A stretch of DNA of 64,000 bases from Burkholderia metallica (lineage in GTDB: Bacteria > Pseudomonadota > Gammaproteobacteria > Burkholderiales > Burkholderiaceae). The notes below the pieces were generated by a model. It saw only the letters and a list, made by a program, of their open reading frames with translations, had not been told where the DNA came from and did no database searches. The stretch spans positions 186,001 to 250,000 of the forward strand of contig NZ_CADFDB010000007.1 of NCBI RefSeq assembly GCF_902832845.1, read 5' to 3'. The stretch's first letter is position 1. Each line of letters opens with the position of its first letter. The translations under genes were made by a program, and so were the position numbers. This document shows positions 18,291 through 25,946 of this stretch, one piece after another.

Positions 18291-20377
18291 CGCCCCGCGC
18301 GCCGGGCGCGGCGCCCCTCTAGGATCAGCAGCCCGAGCAGGTACGGCGCGCCGATCAGCGCGGTCAGCACGCCGGCCGGCACTTCGCGCGGCGCGACGAC
18401 CGTGCGTGCGGCGAGATCCGCGCAACCGAGGATCAGCGCGCCGCATGCGGCCGCGAGCCACAGCCGCGTACGGTGCCGGCGCGCGCCGAGCATCGTCGCG
18501 ACGTGCGGCGCCATCAATCCGATGAAGCCGACCGGCCCGACCGCCGCGACGGCCGCGCACGCGGCGAGCGTCGCGATCGTCAGCGCGAGCGGCCGCAGCG
18601 CGGCCACCGGCAGGCCGAGCGCGGCCGCCTGGTCGTCGCCGAGCGCGAGCATGTCGAGCGGCTTCGCGAGCCACGCGAACACGGGCACGGCGAGCACGCA
18701 CCACGGCAGCAGCATCGCCACCTCGCCCCAGCTGCGGCCGTAGGTCCCGCCGACGAGCCACACGACGAAGCGCGCGGGCTGCACGCTTTCCTGCGTGATC
18801 AGCCATTGCGCGAGCGTGGTCCACAGCGCGCCGATCACGATGCCGGTGAGCGCGACCGCGAGCGGCGCATAGCGATGCCGGTGATTCAGGGCGAGCGTGA
18901 TCGCGAGCGACAGCGCGCCGCCCGTCAGCGCGGCGGCCGCGAGCGTCACGTGGCCCATCAGCGGCCACGTGGACAGCGCGAACAGCGTGACGAGCCCCGC
19001 GCCCTGCGTGACGCCGAGCACCTCGGGGCCCGCGAGCGGATTGCGCACGACGCTCTGCATCGCGACGCCGCTGACCGCCAGCAGCGCGCCCGCGAGCAGC
19101 GCGCACAGCAGGCGCGGCATGCGCAGGTCGATCAGCATCCGTGCGAGCGCATCGTGGCCCGACAGCGCATCGGTCCAGCGCGCGATCGACAGCCATTCGG
19201 GGCCGGCCGACACGCCGACGAATACCACCAGCACGCCCGCCACGACGAACAGCGCGGTGCGCAGCGGCCAGCCGAGCCGTTCGAGCCAGCCGACGAGCCG
19301 CGTCGGGCCGCCGCCCGCCGCGCGTTCGGCATTCGCGTGCAGCACGCCCGACCACGCGGCGCCGCGCCGGATCATCGCGAGCATCAGCGGCGTGCCGACC
19401 AGCGCGATCGCCACGCCGGTGGACAGGGTCGCGTCGAGCCCGGACGCGAGCACCGCGCTGTCGGTCACGAGCACGAGCGCGCCGCCGGCGAGCGCCGACA
19501 GCGGCACCAGCACGCCGAGCCGCGCCGCGCGCGCACCGCGCACCTGGCGCAGCAGGTTCGGCGCGACGAGGCCGACGTACGACAGCGGGCCCGCGATACT
19601 GACGGCCACGCTCGTGAACGCGACCGCGACGATCGTCGCGGCGAGCCGCGTCGCATCGACGCGCACGCCGGCCGCGGCGGCCGCATCGTCGCCGAGCGTG
19701 AGCGGATTCAGCGGCCGGATCACGAACGGCAACGCGACGAGCGGCACGACGAGCCAGCGCGCGGCGAGCGCGAGGCCCGTCGCGCCCGGCTGGTAGAGGC
19801 TGCCGTTGGTCCACAGCGCGGCGCCCGCGATGTTCTGCTCGAAGAAGGCGAGCACGAGCGTCGACAGCGCGGAGAACAGCAGCATGCACACGCTGCCCGC
19901 GAGCACGAGACGCAGCGGCGTCGCGCGCCAGCCGCCGGCCGCGACGATCGCGCAGGCGGCGGCAGCGAGCCCGCAGACGAACAGCAGCGGCACCGACGCG
20001 ACGCCGGCGAGCGCCGGCACGAGCATCGCCGCGAGCAGCCCGAGCTGCGCCCCGCCCGTCACGCCGAGCAGGTCGGGCGACGCGAGCGGATTGCGCGTGA
20101 GCGACTGGAACAGCGCGCCCGCGATGCCGAGGCAGCCGCCCGCGACGAGCGCGGCCGCGACGCGCGGCAGGTTGAGGTCGAACAGGAATACGTGCGCGAG
20201 CGCCGCGGCATCGCTGCCGGGCGCCGCGTCCCACCACACGCGCAGATCGGGGGCGACGCGCAGCACCGCGATCAGCGCGATCAGCACGACGAGGCCGCAC
20301 GCGATCGCGCCGGCGCGCCCCGTGGCCGCGCCGTTGCCCGCCGCCGCGAGGCGCTTGCGCATCGCGAACGTGGTCAT
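18287..20377 (-). CDS. orbD: Ferric-ornibactin inner-membrane permease OrbD (fused FhuB type)
   Basis: A 696-residue permease made of two FecCD-like halves in one chain, as in FhuB; usual single permeases of this family are about 330 residues. Each half has the sequence for coupling to the ATPase, with GPLSYVGLVAPN in the first half and VGPVGFIGLMAPH in the second. Many hydrophobic segments fill the chain. The start (ATG at 20377) overlaps the orbC stop by 4 bases and the stop overlaps orbF by 4 bases. With OrbB and OrbC it forms the importer that moves ferric ornibactin into the cytoplasm. Confidence 0.93.
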   Translation of the reverse strand: MTTFAMRKRLAAAGNGAATGRAGAIACGLVVLIALIAVLRVAPDLRVWWDAAPGSDAAALAHVFLFDLNLPRVAAALVAGGCLGIAGALFQSLTRNPLASPDLLGVTGGAQLGLLAAMLVPALAGVASVPLLFVCGLAAAACAIVAAGGWRATPLRLVLAGSVCMLLFSALSTLVLAFFEQNIAGAALWTNGSLYQPGATGLALAARWLVVPLVALPFVIRPLNPLTLGDDAAAAAGVRVDATRLAATIVAVAFTSVAVSIAGPLSYVGLVAPNLLRQVRGARAARLGVLVPLSALAGGALVLVTDSAVLASGLDATLSTGVAIALVGTPLMLAMIRRGAAWSGVLHANAERAAGGGPTRLVGWLERLGWPLRTALFVVAGVLVVFVGVSAGPEWLSIARWTDALSGHDALARMLIDLRMPRLLCALLAGALLAVSGVAMQSVVRNPLAGPEVLGVTQGAGLVTLFALSTWPLMGHVTLAAAALTGGALSLAITLALNHRHRYAPLAVALTGIVIGALWTTLAQWLITQESVQPARFVVWLVGGTYGRSWGEVAMLLPWCVLAVPVFAWLAKPLDMLALGDDQAAALGLPVAALRPLALTIATLAACAAVAAVGPVGFIGLMAPHVATMLGARRHRTRLWLAAACGALILGCADLAARTVVAPREVPAGVLTALIGAPYLLGLLILEGRRARRAGR

Positions 20378-21222
20378 ACGGCGAGATCCCGGTCGAACAC
20401 GCCGGCCGCGTGCGGCACGCCGTCGGTCGACGGCCCGTAGGCCGGCACGCACATCGGCGCGCCCGTCTGCGGATGCGCGAGCTTCAGCATCTCGACGCCG
20501 AACGCCGCACGCAGCCGCGCCGGATCGAGCATCGCGTCGGGCGAGCCCTGCGCGACGAGGCGGCCCGCGCGCATCAGCACGATCTCGTCGCTGTACGCGG
20601 CTGCCTGGTTCAGATCGTGCAGCACCCACACGATCGTCAACCCGCGCGTGCGGTTCAGCGTGCGCAGCGCATCGAGGATGTCGAGCTGGTGATGGATGTC
20701 GAGATAGGTCGTCGGTTCGTCGAGCAGCACGATCGGCGCTTGCTGCGCGAGCGCCATCGCGATCCACGCGCGTTGCCGCTCGCCGCCCGACAGCGCACCG
20801 ACGTCGCGCTGCGCATCGTCGGCGAGGCCGCCGGTTTCGAGCGCCTCGTCGATCGCCGCATGGTCGGCCCGCGACAAGCCGCGCAGGAACCCGCCGTACG
20901 CGTAGCGCCCGTAGGCGACGAGCTCGCGCACCGTGAGGCCCGACGGAATCTGGTTGAACTGCGCGAGCATCGTCAGCTCGCGCGCGAGCGCGCGACGTCG
21001 AAACGACGCGAGCGGCTTGCCGTTGACTTCGACATGGCCGGCACGCGCGGGCTGCAGGCCCGCGAGCGTGCGCAGCAGCGTGCTCTTGCCGCAGCCGTTC
21101 GGTCCGCACAGCGCAGTTACGCGGCCGGCCGCGATCGACAGGTCCAGCCCGTCGATCACGACATGGTCGCGATATCCCACCGACAGCCCGCGCGCGGCAA
21201 GCGCGGCGGTACGACGCGTCAT
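20374..21222 (-). CDS. orbC: Ferric-ornibactin importer ATPase OrbC
   Basis: A 282-residue ABC ATPase of the FecE/FhuC family. Walker A is GPNGCGKST near residue 40, the signature is LSGGERQRAW near 143, and Walker B is IVLLDEPTTYLD near 165. It should power OrbD. The ATG shares one base with the orbG stop (TGATG), and the stop overlaps orbD by 4 bases. A longer in-frame opening upstream is the shadow of orbG and was not used as the start. Confidence 0.93.
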   Translation of the reverse strand: MTRRTAALAARGLSVGYRDHVVIDGLDLSIAAGRVTALCGPNGCGKSTLLRTLAGLQPARAGHVEVNGKPLASFRRRALARELTMLAQFNQIPSGLTVRELVAYGRYAYGGFLRGLSRADHAAIDEALETGGLADDAQRDVGALSGGERQRAWIAMALAQQAPIVLLDEPTTYLDIHHQLDILDALRTLNRTRGLTIVWVLHDLNQAAAYSDEIVLMRAGRLVAQGSPDAMLDPARLRAAFGVEMLKLAHPQTGAPMCVPAYGPSTDGVPHAAGVFDRDLAV

Positions 21223-22229
21223 CAATCCTCCGTTCGGTCGCGCGGGACCGTGTAACTCTGCGCCATCGCGACGACGACCTTGCGCGGCCCCTCGAACGGA
21301 TCGCGCGCATGCGCGGTCAGCATGTTGTCGAGCATCAGCACGTCGCCGGTGCGCCACGGGAACACGATGCGCTGCTGGTCGAGCACGCCGCGGATCTGCG
21401 CGAGCGCGTCGGCTTCGAGCGGCTCGCCGTCGCCGTAGTACACGTTGCGCGGCACGTTCTCGAGCCCAACCGCGTCGACCAGTGCTTCCTGCATGTCGTC
21501 GTCGAGCGCCGACAGGTGAAACAGGTTCGCCTGGTTGAACCATACGCGATCGCCGGTGCGCGGATGGCGCGCCACGGCCTGGCAGCGTTCGCGGGTGCGC
21601 AGCAGCAGTTCGCCGTCGTCGTCGGTGCGCCACGCGCATTCGATGCCGCGCGCCGCGCACATCCGTTCGACCTCGGCCGGCTCGTCGGTGCCGAACGACT
21701 GCTGCCACGGCAGGTCGAGCCCTTGCCCGAAATTGCGCACGTACAGCAGCTCGCGCTTCTCGAAGCGCGCGACCAGCGCCGGATCGAGCGCGCGATACAC
21801 CGCACGGCTGTCCGCGATCGGCGTCGCCCCGCCCTTCGGCGCCGCGAGCGCGCAGTGGAACCAGATCCGCAGCGGCCATTCGCGCGTGTACGACTGCTCG
21901 TTGTGCAGCGGAATCGCGCGGTGCGGCGGGTATTCGGTCGACGTGTAGACGGCGCCTTCGACCTGACTGCGCGGCGTCGACGCGTATTCATAGCCGATCA
22001 GCGGATCGCCGAACGACGCCGCGAACTGCTGGAACGCGTCGATCGACGGCACGTGAAAGCCCGTGAACAGCACGCCGCCCGCCCGTTCGAGCGTGTCGGC
22101 CGCGATCTCGCGCGCGAGCGGCGCGACGTCGTCGATCGACATCCCGTCGCTGCCGCGCGGCGACACGACGGTGGGTAGCCCCGGCTCGATACGCAGGTCG
22201 TCGAGCGTCGGCAACGAAAGCTGGGTCAT
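21222..22229 (-). CDS. orbG: Aspartate beta-hydroxylase-like dioxygenase OrbG (TauD/SyrP family)
   Basis: A 335-residue Fe(II)/2-oxoglutarate dioxygenase. Visible iron ligands are H109 and E111 (PLHNEQS) and the distal H307 (LTAHARDPF); R316 in GPRKVV is placed to bind 2-oxoglutarate. Relatives such as SyrP hydroxylate Asp bound to a carrier protein. In this cluster it most likely makes the beta-hydroxyaspartate that binds iron, on the Asp loaded by module 2 of OrbI. It lies 45 bases after orbH and shares one base with orbC. Confidence 0.9.
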   Translation of the reverse strand: MTQLSLPTLDDLRIEPGLPTVVSPRGSDGMSIDDVAPLAREIAADTLERAGGVLFTGFHVPSIDAFQQFAASFGDPLIGYEYASTPRSQVEGAVYTSTEYPPHRAIPLHNEQSYTREWPLRIWFHCALAAPKGGATPIADSRAVYRALDPALVARFEKRELLYVRNFGQGLDLPWQQSFGTDEPAEVERMCAARGIECAWRTDDDGELLLRTRERCQAVARHPRTGDRVWFNQANLFHLSALDDDMQEALVDAVGLENVPRNVYYGDGEPLEADALAQIRGVLDQQRIVFPWRTGDVLMLDNMLTAHARDPFEGPRKVVVAMAQSYTVPRDRTED

Positions 22230-22274
22230 GCAACGTCCTCTTCAGGTGGCGCGCCGCTCGCGCGGCGCAGCGGG

Positions 22275-22517
22275 TCACGATGCGCGGGTCGCGCGCTCGC
22301 CGTCCATCGCGCGGCGCAGGCTCGCGGGGCGCATGTCGGTCCAGACGGTCTCGATATGAGCGAGGCAGTCGGCTTTCGGGCCGCTCACGCCCACTTCGCG
22401 CCAGCCGGCCGGCACGGGCCGGAACGTCGGCCAGATCGAATACTGTTCTTCGTCGTTGATGACGACCGTATAGACGAGATCGTCGGTGTCGGCGGAAGGC
22501 GTCGTGGCTTGCGTCAT
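22275..22517 (-). CDS. orbH: MbtH-like protein OrbH
   Basis: An 80-residue MbtH-family protein with all hallmarks: [10 protein letters not shown], then PAGW, then [10 protein letters not shown]. Such proteins bind adenylation domains and help them fold or work, here presumably those of OrbI and OrbJ. The ATG at 22517 gives the usual family length. First gene after the OrbS-type promoter that overlaps the end of orbS, so it probably opens the orbH-G-C-D-F-B transcript. Confidence 0.95.
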   Translation of the reverse strand: MTQATTPSADTDDLVYTVVINDEEQYSIWPTFRPVPAGWREVGVSGPKADCLAHIETVWTDMRPASLRRAMDGERATRAS

Positions 22518-22581
22518 GATCGGAAATCGCTGAGGCGGTTGAAGGTGGCGAAGCGGCGGTTTCGGCCGCTCCTGTCTGATA

Positions 22582-22606
22582 GACGTTTGGCCGGCGCGGT
22601 TTTTTA
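22582..22606 (-). promoter_or_regulatory. OrbS-type promoter of orbH
   Basis: On the minus strand TAAAAAA (22606-22600), 14 bases, CGTC (22585-22582). The first three bases of the -35 block are also the TAA stop codon of orbS. The CGTC lies about 65 bases before the orbH ATG. Same spacing as the orbE and orbI sites. It allows the transport and modification genes to be switched on by OrbS separately from orbS itself. Confidence 0.8.
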
Positions 22607-23260
22607 CCGGCGCCGTGCGCGGCCGCCCAGGAACACCGGGCACGCGTCGCCGCGATGGCACGCGTCGAGGCATTCGGCGCAGTGGCGCTCCGCGTCGCGC
22701 ACCATGAAATGCACGAGCGTCTGCGACACGTTCAGCGCGCGCGCCGCAGTCTGCAGCGTCTCCTCGCGCAGCCGCACCATCTCGAACGCCGCGCGGCTGC
22801 GCGCCGGCAGGTCGTCGAGGGCCGCCCACACGCGTCGCAGCGTGTCGCGCGTCAGCAGCGCGGCTTCCGGCGTCGGCTCGGGCGACGGCACGTCGAAGCC
22901 GTCGTCCTCTTCCGTGTGATAGACGTTCTCGAGGCTTTGCCGGCGGCACGCGTCGATCGACGCGTTGCGCACCATCCGCGTCACGTACGCGACCGGCTGG
23001 CGCACCGCGTCCTGGTTCGGGAATTCGACGAGCTTCACGAACACGTCGTGCACGACGTCCTCGGCACGGCTCGCGCAGCCGACGAAGCCGCGCGCGACGT
23101 TGACGAGCATCGCGCGATGCGAAATCAGCACGTCGAGCAATGCGCCTTGCGCACGAGGCTCCGCGGGACGGCGCGCCCGCGGCGGCCGGTCCGGATAACT
23201 GCCGAGGAACGGGTTGGCCGCTGCCGCCGCCGGTCGGTCGAGCACTTCCGCCATCGCCAT
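22604..23260 (-). CDS. orbS: Iron-starvation ECF sigma factor OrbS
   Basis: A 218-residue ECF sigma factor. Region 2 is seen in [13 protein letters not shown] and the following [18 protein letters not shown]; region 4 in [24 protein letters not shown]. It directs RNA polymerase to the ornibactin promoters. The C-terminal tail, beyond region 4, has four cysteines (C194, C197, C201, C207) within 14 residues; published work on B. cenocepacia OrbS assigns iron sensing to this tail. No anti-sigma gene lies nearby. The ATG at 23260 has GGAG about 9 bases before it; an ATG two codons later is possible. A Fur-box-like site overlaps its promoter. Confidence 0.94.
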   Translation of the reverse strand: MAMAEVLDRPAAAAANPFLGSYPDRPPRARRPAEPRAQGALLDVLISHRAMLVNVARGFVGCASRAEDVVHDVFVKLVEFPNQDAVRQPVAYVTRMVRNASIDACRRQSLENVYHTEEDDGFDVPSPEPTPEAALLTRDTLRRVWAALDDLPARSRAAFEMVRLREETLQTAARALNVSQTLVHFMVRDAERHCAECLDACHRGDACPVFLGGRARRR

Positions 23261-23291
23261 CGATCTGCTCCGTCAAATTTCGAGATAGCGC

Positions 23292-23320
23292 AATTTAACG
23301 TAAACGCAAATCATTCTCAA
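23292..23320 (-). promoter_or_regulatory. orbS promoter with overlapping Fur-box-like site
   Basis: On the minus strand TTGAGA (23320-23315), 17 bases, TAAATT (23297-23292), a plausible sigma70 promoter 32-60 bases before the orbS ATG. A 19-base site at 23318-23300 (GAGAATGATTTGCGTTTAC) matches the Fur consensus at 12 of 19 positions and covers the spacer and part of the -35. Iron-loaded Fur would block the promoter. In the rest of 23321-23586 nothing else could be identified. Confidence 0.7.
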
Positions 23321-23586
23321 TCTGATTAACTGGTACCCCTTTCAGTCGTCCGGATTTGTCTGAACAATCGACGGAACCGTCGTTCGAACGGATTTGACGC
23401 AGGCTGCAAGGTCGCCGCACGCCAATAGCGACGCGTCAGATCGGCGCGCAAGGCACGCGCAGGGCCGCCGCGACCTTTCACGTTTCTTGCGGAACGCCTG
23501 CACCTGTCATCGGCGGTAGCAACTTATTACCACGTGAAATTTTGAGGGCTCGTACGATCGACTTGCCGTTTCCAAGGGAGAACAAC

Positions 23587-23826
23587 ATGAAATCCATCGT
23601 CTTATCCGCTGTCATGGTGGGTGCGCTGTCGAGCGTCATGCTCACCGGTTGCGTCGCCTATCCGGCACCGGCTGAAGTCACGATCGGCTGGCATGGCGAC
23701 CGTTACTGGGACGGACATCGCTACTGGGAACGCCGCGACTGGGAGGCACAGCATCCCGTCTGGCGCGACGATCGCCGGGACGACCGCAGGGACGACCGTC
23801 GCGACGATCAGCGGCCGCAGTGGTAA
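23587..23826 (+). CDS. Small lipoprotein with Arg-Asp repeat tail
   Basis: A 79-residue predicted lipoprotein. The first 20 residues are a signal peptide ending in LTGC, so the mature protein begins at a lipidated Cys. The middle is rich in Trp, Tyr and charged residues (GWHGDRYWDGHRYWERRDW), and the tail is four copies of an Arg-Asp-Asp-Arg unit followed by PQW. AAGGGAG lies 7 bases before the ATG at 23587; an upstream in-frame start was not used because it would put 15 residues before the signal peptide. Function unknown. It resembles the many small YXWXXRD-type lipoproteins of Burkholderia only in composition. Divergent from orbS, 46 bases before the next small gene. Confidence 0.72.
   Translation: MKSIVLSAVMVGALSSVMLTGCVAYPAPAEVTIGWHGDRYWDGHRYWERRDWEAQHPVWRDDRRDDRRDDRRDDQRPQW
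23764..23811 (+). repeat. Four 12-base tandem repeats in the lipoprotein gene
   Basis: Four degenerate copies of a unit like CGCGACGATCGC encode R-D-D-R, R-D-D-R, R-D-D-R and R-D-D-Q. In-frame gain or loss of units by slippage is possible and would change only tail length. Confidence 0.85.
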
Positions 23827-23872
23827 TGCGCGGCCGCCCCCGTGACCCACACTTCAACGACAGGACCTCAAC

Positions 23873-24010
23873 ATGAAAACGCTACTGAAAACCCTGACCG
23901 TCGCGGCGCTCGCCGCCGCCGTGCTCGTGCCGGCCATCGCCGAAGCGCATCCGCACCGCGTGTGCCACTTCGAGCATCACCATCACAAGGTGTGCCGCTG
24001 GGTGCGCTGA
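23873..24010 (+). CDS. 45-residue secreted His-rich peptide (HHHH-motif type)
   Basis: ATG at 23873 to TGA at 24008. Residues 1-25 form a clear signal peptide ending A-E-A, leaving a mature peptide of about 20 residues with six His and two Cys, including four His in a row between the two Cys (V-C-H-F-E-H-H-H-H-K-V-C). The Cys pair could form a disulfide or bind metal with the His residues; either is inference. A family of short HHHH-motif proteins is annotated in Burkholderia genomes without known function. It follows the small lipoprotein gene by 46 bases and is followed after 24 bases by a strong terminator, so the two are likely co-transcribed. Confidence 0.7.
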   Translation: MKTLLKTLTVAALAAAVLVPAIAEAHPHRVCHFEHHHHKVCRWVR

Positions 24011-24032
24011 GCATCGCGCAGCTGAGGTGAAG

Positions 24033-24059
24033 AACGCCGGCTCGCCGGCGTTTTTTTTT
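24033..24059 (+). terminator. Strong intrinsic terminator after the two small genes
   Basis: ACGCCGGC (24034-24041), loop TC, GCCGGCGT (24044-24051): eight perfect pairs, followed by a run of nine T. On the minus side the stem is followed by TTCTTC, so it may weakly stop fimbrial transcripts coming the other way. Confidence 0.9.
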
Positions 24060-24161
24060 GATCGACGCGGCGGTGGCGACCGCGTCGCAGGGGCCACGAT
24101 CGCGCGACAGACGTCCGGTGTACGACGACACGTCCCGGGCTGACTGGCCGCGCAACGCACG

Positions 24162-25187
24162 TCAATAGATGAACAACCGGATCGTCGCCGTCCCGTTGAA
24201 CGGGCCGATCTTCGGCGGCCCGAACGCCTTCAGCACGGCATCGAGCGTCACGCTCTCGTAATTCACGCTGCCCGGCATCTGGGCGAGCACGAACTGTTCG
24301 TTGAACGCGATCGCCTTGCCGTTGCGGTCCTCGATGCCGATGCCGAAATTGCTCTTGGGATCCGGCACGAGCAGCCCGTTGCGCACGGTCTGCGACGTCT
24401 CGAAGTAACCGTCCACGCGCACCGCCACGTTGCATTGCTTGGTCAGCGCCAGGCTGAACGACCGGCGCGGCACCGCGGGCGAGAAGCCGTTGCCCGTCGC
24501 CTGCACCTGGCCGAACTTCACGACACCCGGCTCGGGCGTCACCTTCACGTCGACCATGCACGGCGTCGGCTTGAGATTCTGCAGGCCGCTCAACTTGTAG
24601 CGGAAGCTTCCCTTGCTGTTCAACCCGCGTTCGCCGTCGAACTGGAACACCGCGTAGATATCCGACGGTGGCCGCGTCCACGCCCCCCGCTTGCGAATGA
24701 CCACCTGGTACGTGATGCTGATCGGCCATTTCGGACACAGCCCGGCGTCGACCTGCCGGTCGTTCAGCTTGCAGATTGCCACCGAAAGGTGCGTGTCGAT
24801 GCCGTTGCCCGGCTGGCTGCTGCGGCCGTAGTAGTCGGTACCCTCGAAACGAATGCCGACTTCGAGCCCCCATGCGGCCGGGTTCTGTTTCTCCGGGTTC
24901 GCATAGAAGTAGATCTGCTCGGGGAAATTCTGCAGCCCGCCGATATCCTTGTAGCAATAGCCCGTCGTCGTGCGCGGCGGCGACACCCAGATCACGTAAC
25001 CGTCCGGCGCGTCGGTCGGATACGACGCGACGTTGCCGATCGTCTCGGTGAGCGACAGGCCGCCGCTGTCCGCGATACATTTCAGCGCCCACGCCGGCTG
25101 CGCGAACACGACGAACAACGCGAGCACGCTCCACCGGAGCCAGATCGGCACATGCGAAACCATGCCGTTTCGTCGTACGCCGCTCAT
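24162..25187 (-). CDS. Fimbrial tip/minor subunit protein
   Basis: A 341-residue exported protein, last gene of the fimbrial operon. A hydrophobic signal (LRWSVLALFVVFAQPAWA) precedes the mature start near LKCIADSGG. The C-terminal third has the pilin-domain pattern of a conserved Cys pair (PTPCMVDVKV and TKQCNVAVRV) and ends in ATIRLFIY, a typical donor-strand-complementing end. Length and position, with an extra N-terminal domain of about 170 residues, suggest a two-domain tip adhesin like FimH-type proteins. Its receptor cannot be read from sequence. The ATG at 25187 overlaps the chaperone stop by 4 bases. Confidence 0.82.
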   Translation of the reverse strand: MSGVRRNGMVSHVPIWLRWSVLALFVVFAQPAWALKCIADSGGLSLTETIGNVASYPTDAPDGYVIWVSPPRTTTGYCYKDIGGLQNFPEQIYFYANPEKQNPAAWGLEVGIRFEGTDYYGRSSQPGNGIDTHLSVAICKLNDRQVDAGLCPKWPISITYQVVIRKRGAWTRPPSDIYAVFQFDGERGLNSKGSFRYKLSGLQNLKPTPCMVDVKVTPEPGVVKFGQVQATGNGFSPAVPRRSFSLALTKQCNVAVRVDGYFETSQTVRNGLLVPDPKSNFGIGIEDRNGKAIAFNEQFVLAQMPGSVNYESVTLDAVLKAFGPPKIGPFNGTATIRLFIY

Positions 25188-25930
25188 CGCTTCACGCTCT
25201 TGCACGCACCGGCCTCACACGCATACTCCACCGCCACCTGGCCGCCGTAGTCGTCCACGTGCGTGACGAACAGCGTCGACGGCGTCGCGGCCTTGAACGG
25301 CACGTCGGTCGTGCTCATCGGGCTCACCATCAGCGGGTCCAGCGGCACCGGCGTCTTCTGCGCGCCCGACGCCACCTCGACGATCGTGATGTGATACGGC
25401 GTCGGATTGTCGAACACGAGCCGGTGCGCGGCCGCATCGACACGCAACGTCATCGGCAGCGTCCAGTCCTCGTCGCGCGCGGGCTGCACGGCCTTCGGCC
25501 GGTAGAACAGTTTCATCTGCGTGTGCAGCGCGATCTGCAGCGTGTTCGGCGTATCGGTCTTCGGCGGCACTTCACGGATGTTCAGATAGAACACCGATTC
25601 GCGATCGGCCGGCAGCGCGGTGCCCGGCAGCTTCGCGATCCGCAGCACGTTGCGCTCGTTCGCCTCGATGCGCTGCAGCGGCGGGACGACCATCAGCGGC
25701 GACGTGATCTTGTTGCCCTGCGCGTCCTCGAGCCACGATTGCACGAGATACGGGAAGGTCGTGCTCTTGTTCGAGATCGTGACGATCGCGGCCTGTTCGC
25801 CTTCGTTGAAAATCACGCGCGTGCGGTCGGGCACGATCGCCGCGTGCGCGGCACCCGCGAGCAGCGCGCCGGCGGTCATGAGCGCGCACGCTGCGTGCCG
25901 CGAAAAGGAAAAGGAGAAGGATTTTTTCAT
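25184..25930 (-). CDS. Periplasmic fimbrial chaperone
   Basis: A 248-residue PapD/FimC-type chaperone. A signal peptide ends at AGAAHA, and the mature chain starts with the family pattern IVPDRTRVIFNEGEQAAIVTISN. The motif FYLNIREVPPK is the family signature, and the C-terminal Ig-like domain ends with a Cys pair (YACEAGACKSVKR). It caps pilin subunits in the periplasm and hands them to the usher. ATG at 25930 chosen so that the signal peptide begins MKKSFSF; 16 bases after the usher stop. Confidence 0.93.
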   Translation of the reverse strand: MKKSFSFSFSRHAACALMTAGALLAGAAHAAIVPDRTRVIFNEGEQAAIVTISNKSTTFPYLVQSWLEDAQGNKITSPLMVVPPLQRIEANERNVLRIAKLPGTALPADRESVFYLNIREVPPKTDTPNTLQIALHTQMKLFYRPKAVQPARDEDWTLPMTLRVDAAAHRLVFDNPTPYHITIVEVASGAQKTPVPLDPLMVSPMSTTDVPFKAATPSTLFVTHVDDYGGQVAVEYACEAGACKSVKR

Positions 25931-25946
25931 CGCTGGATCCTTGAAT

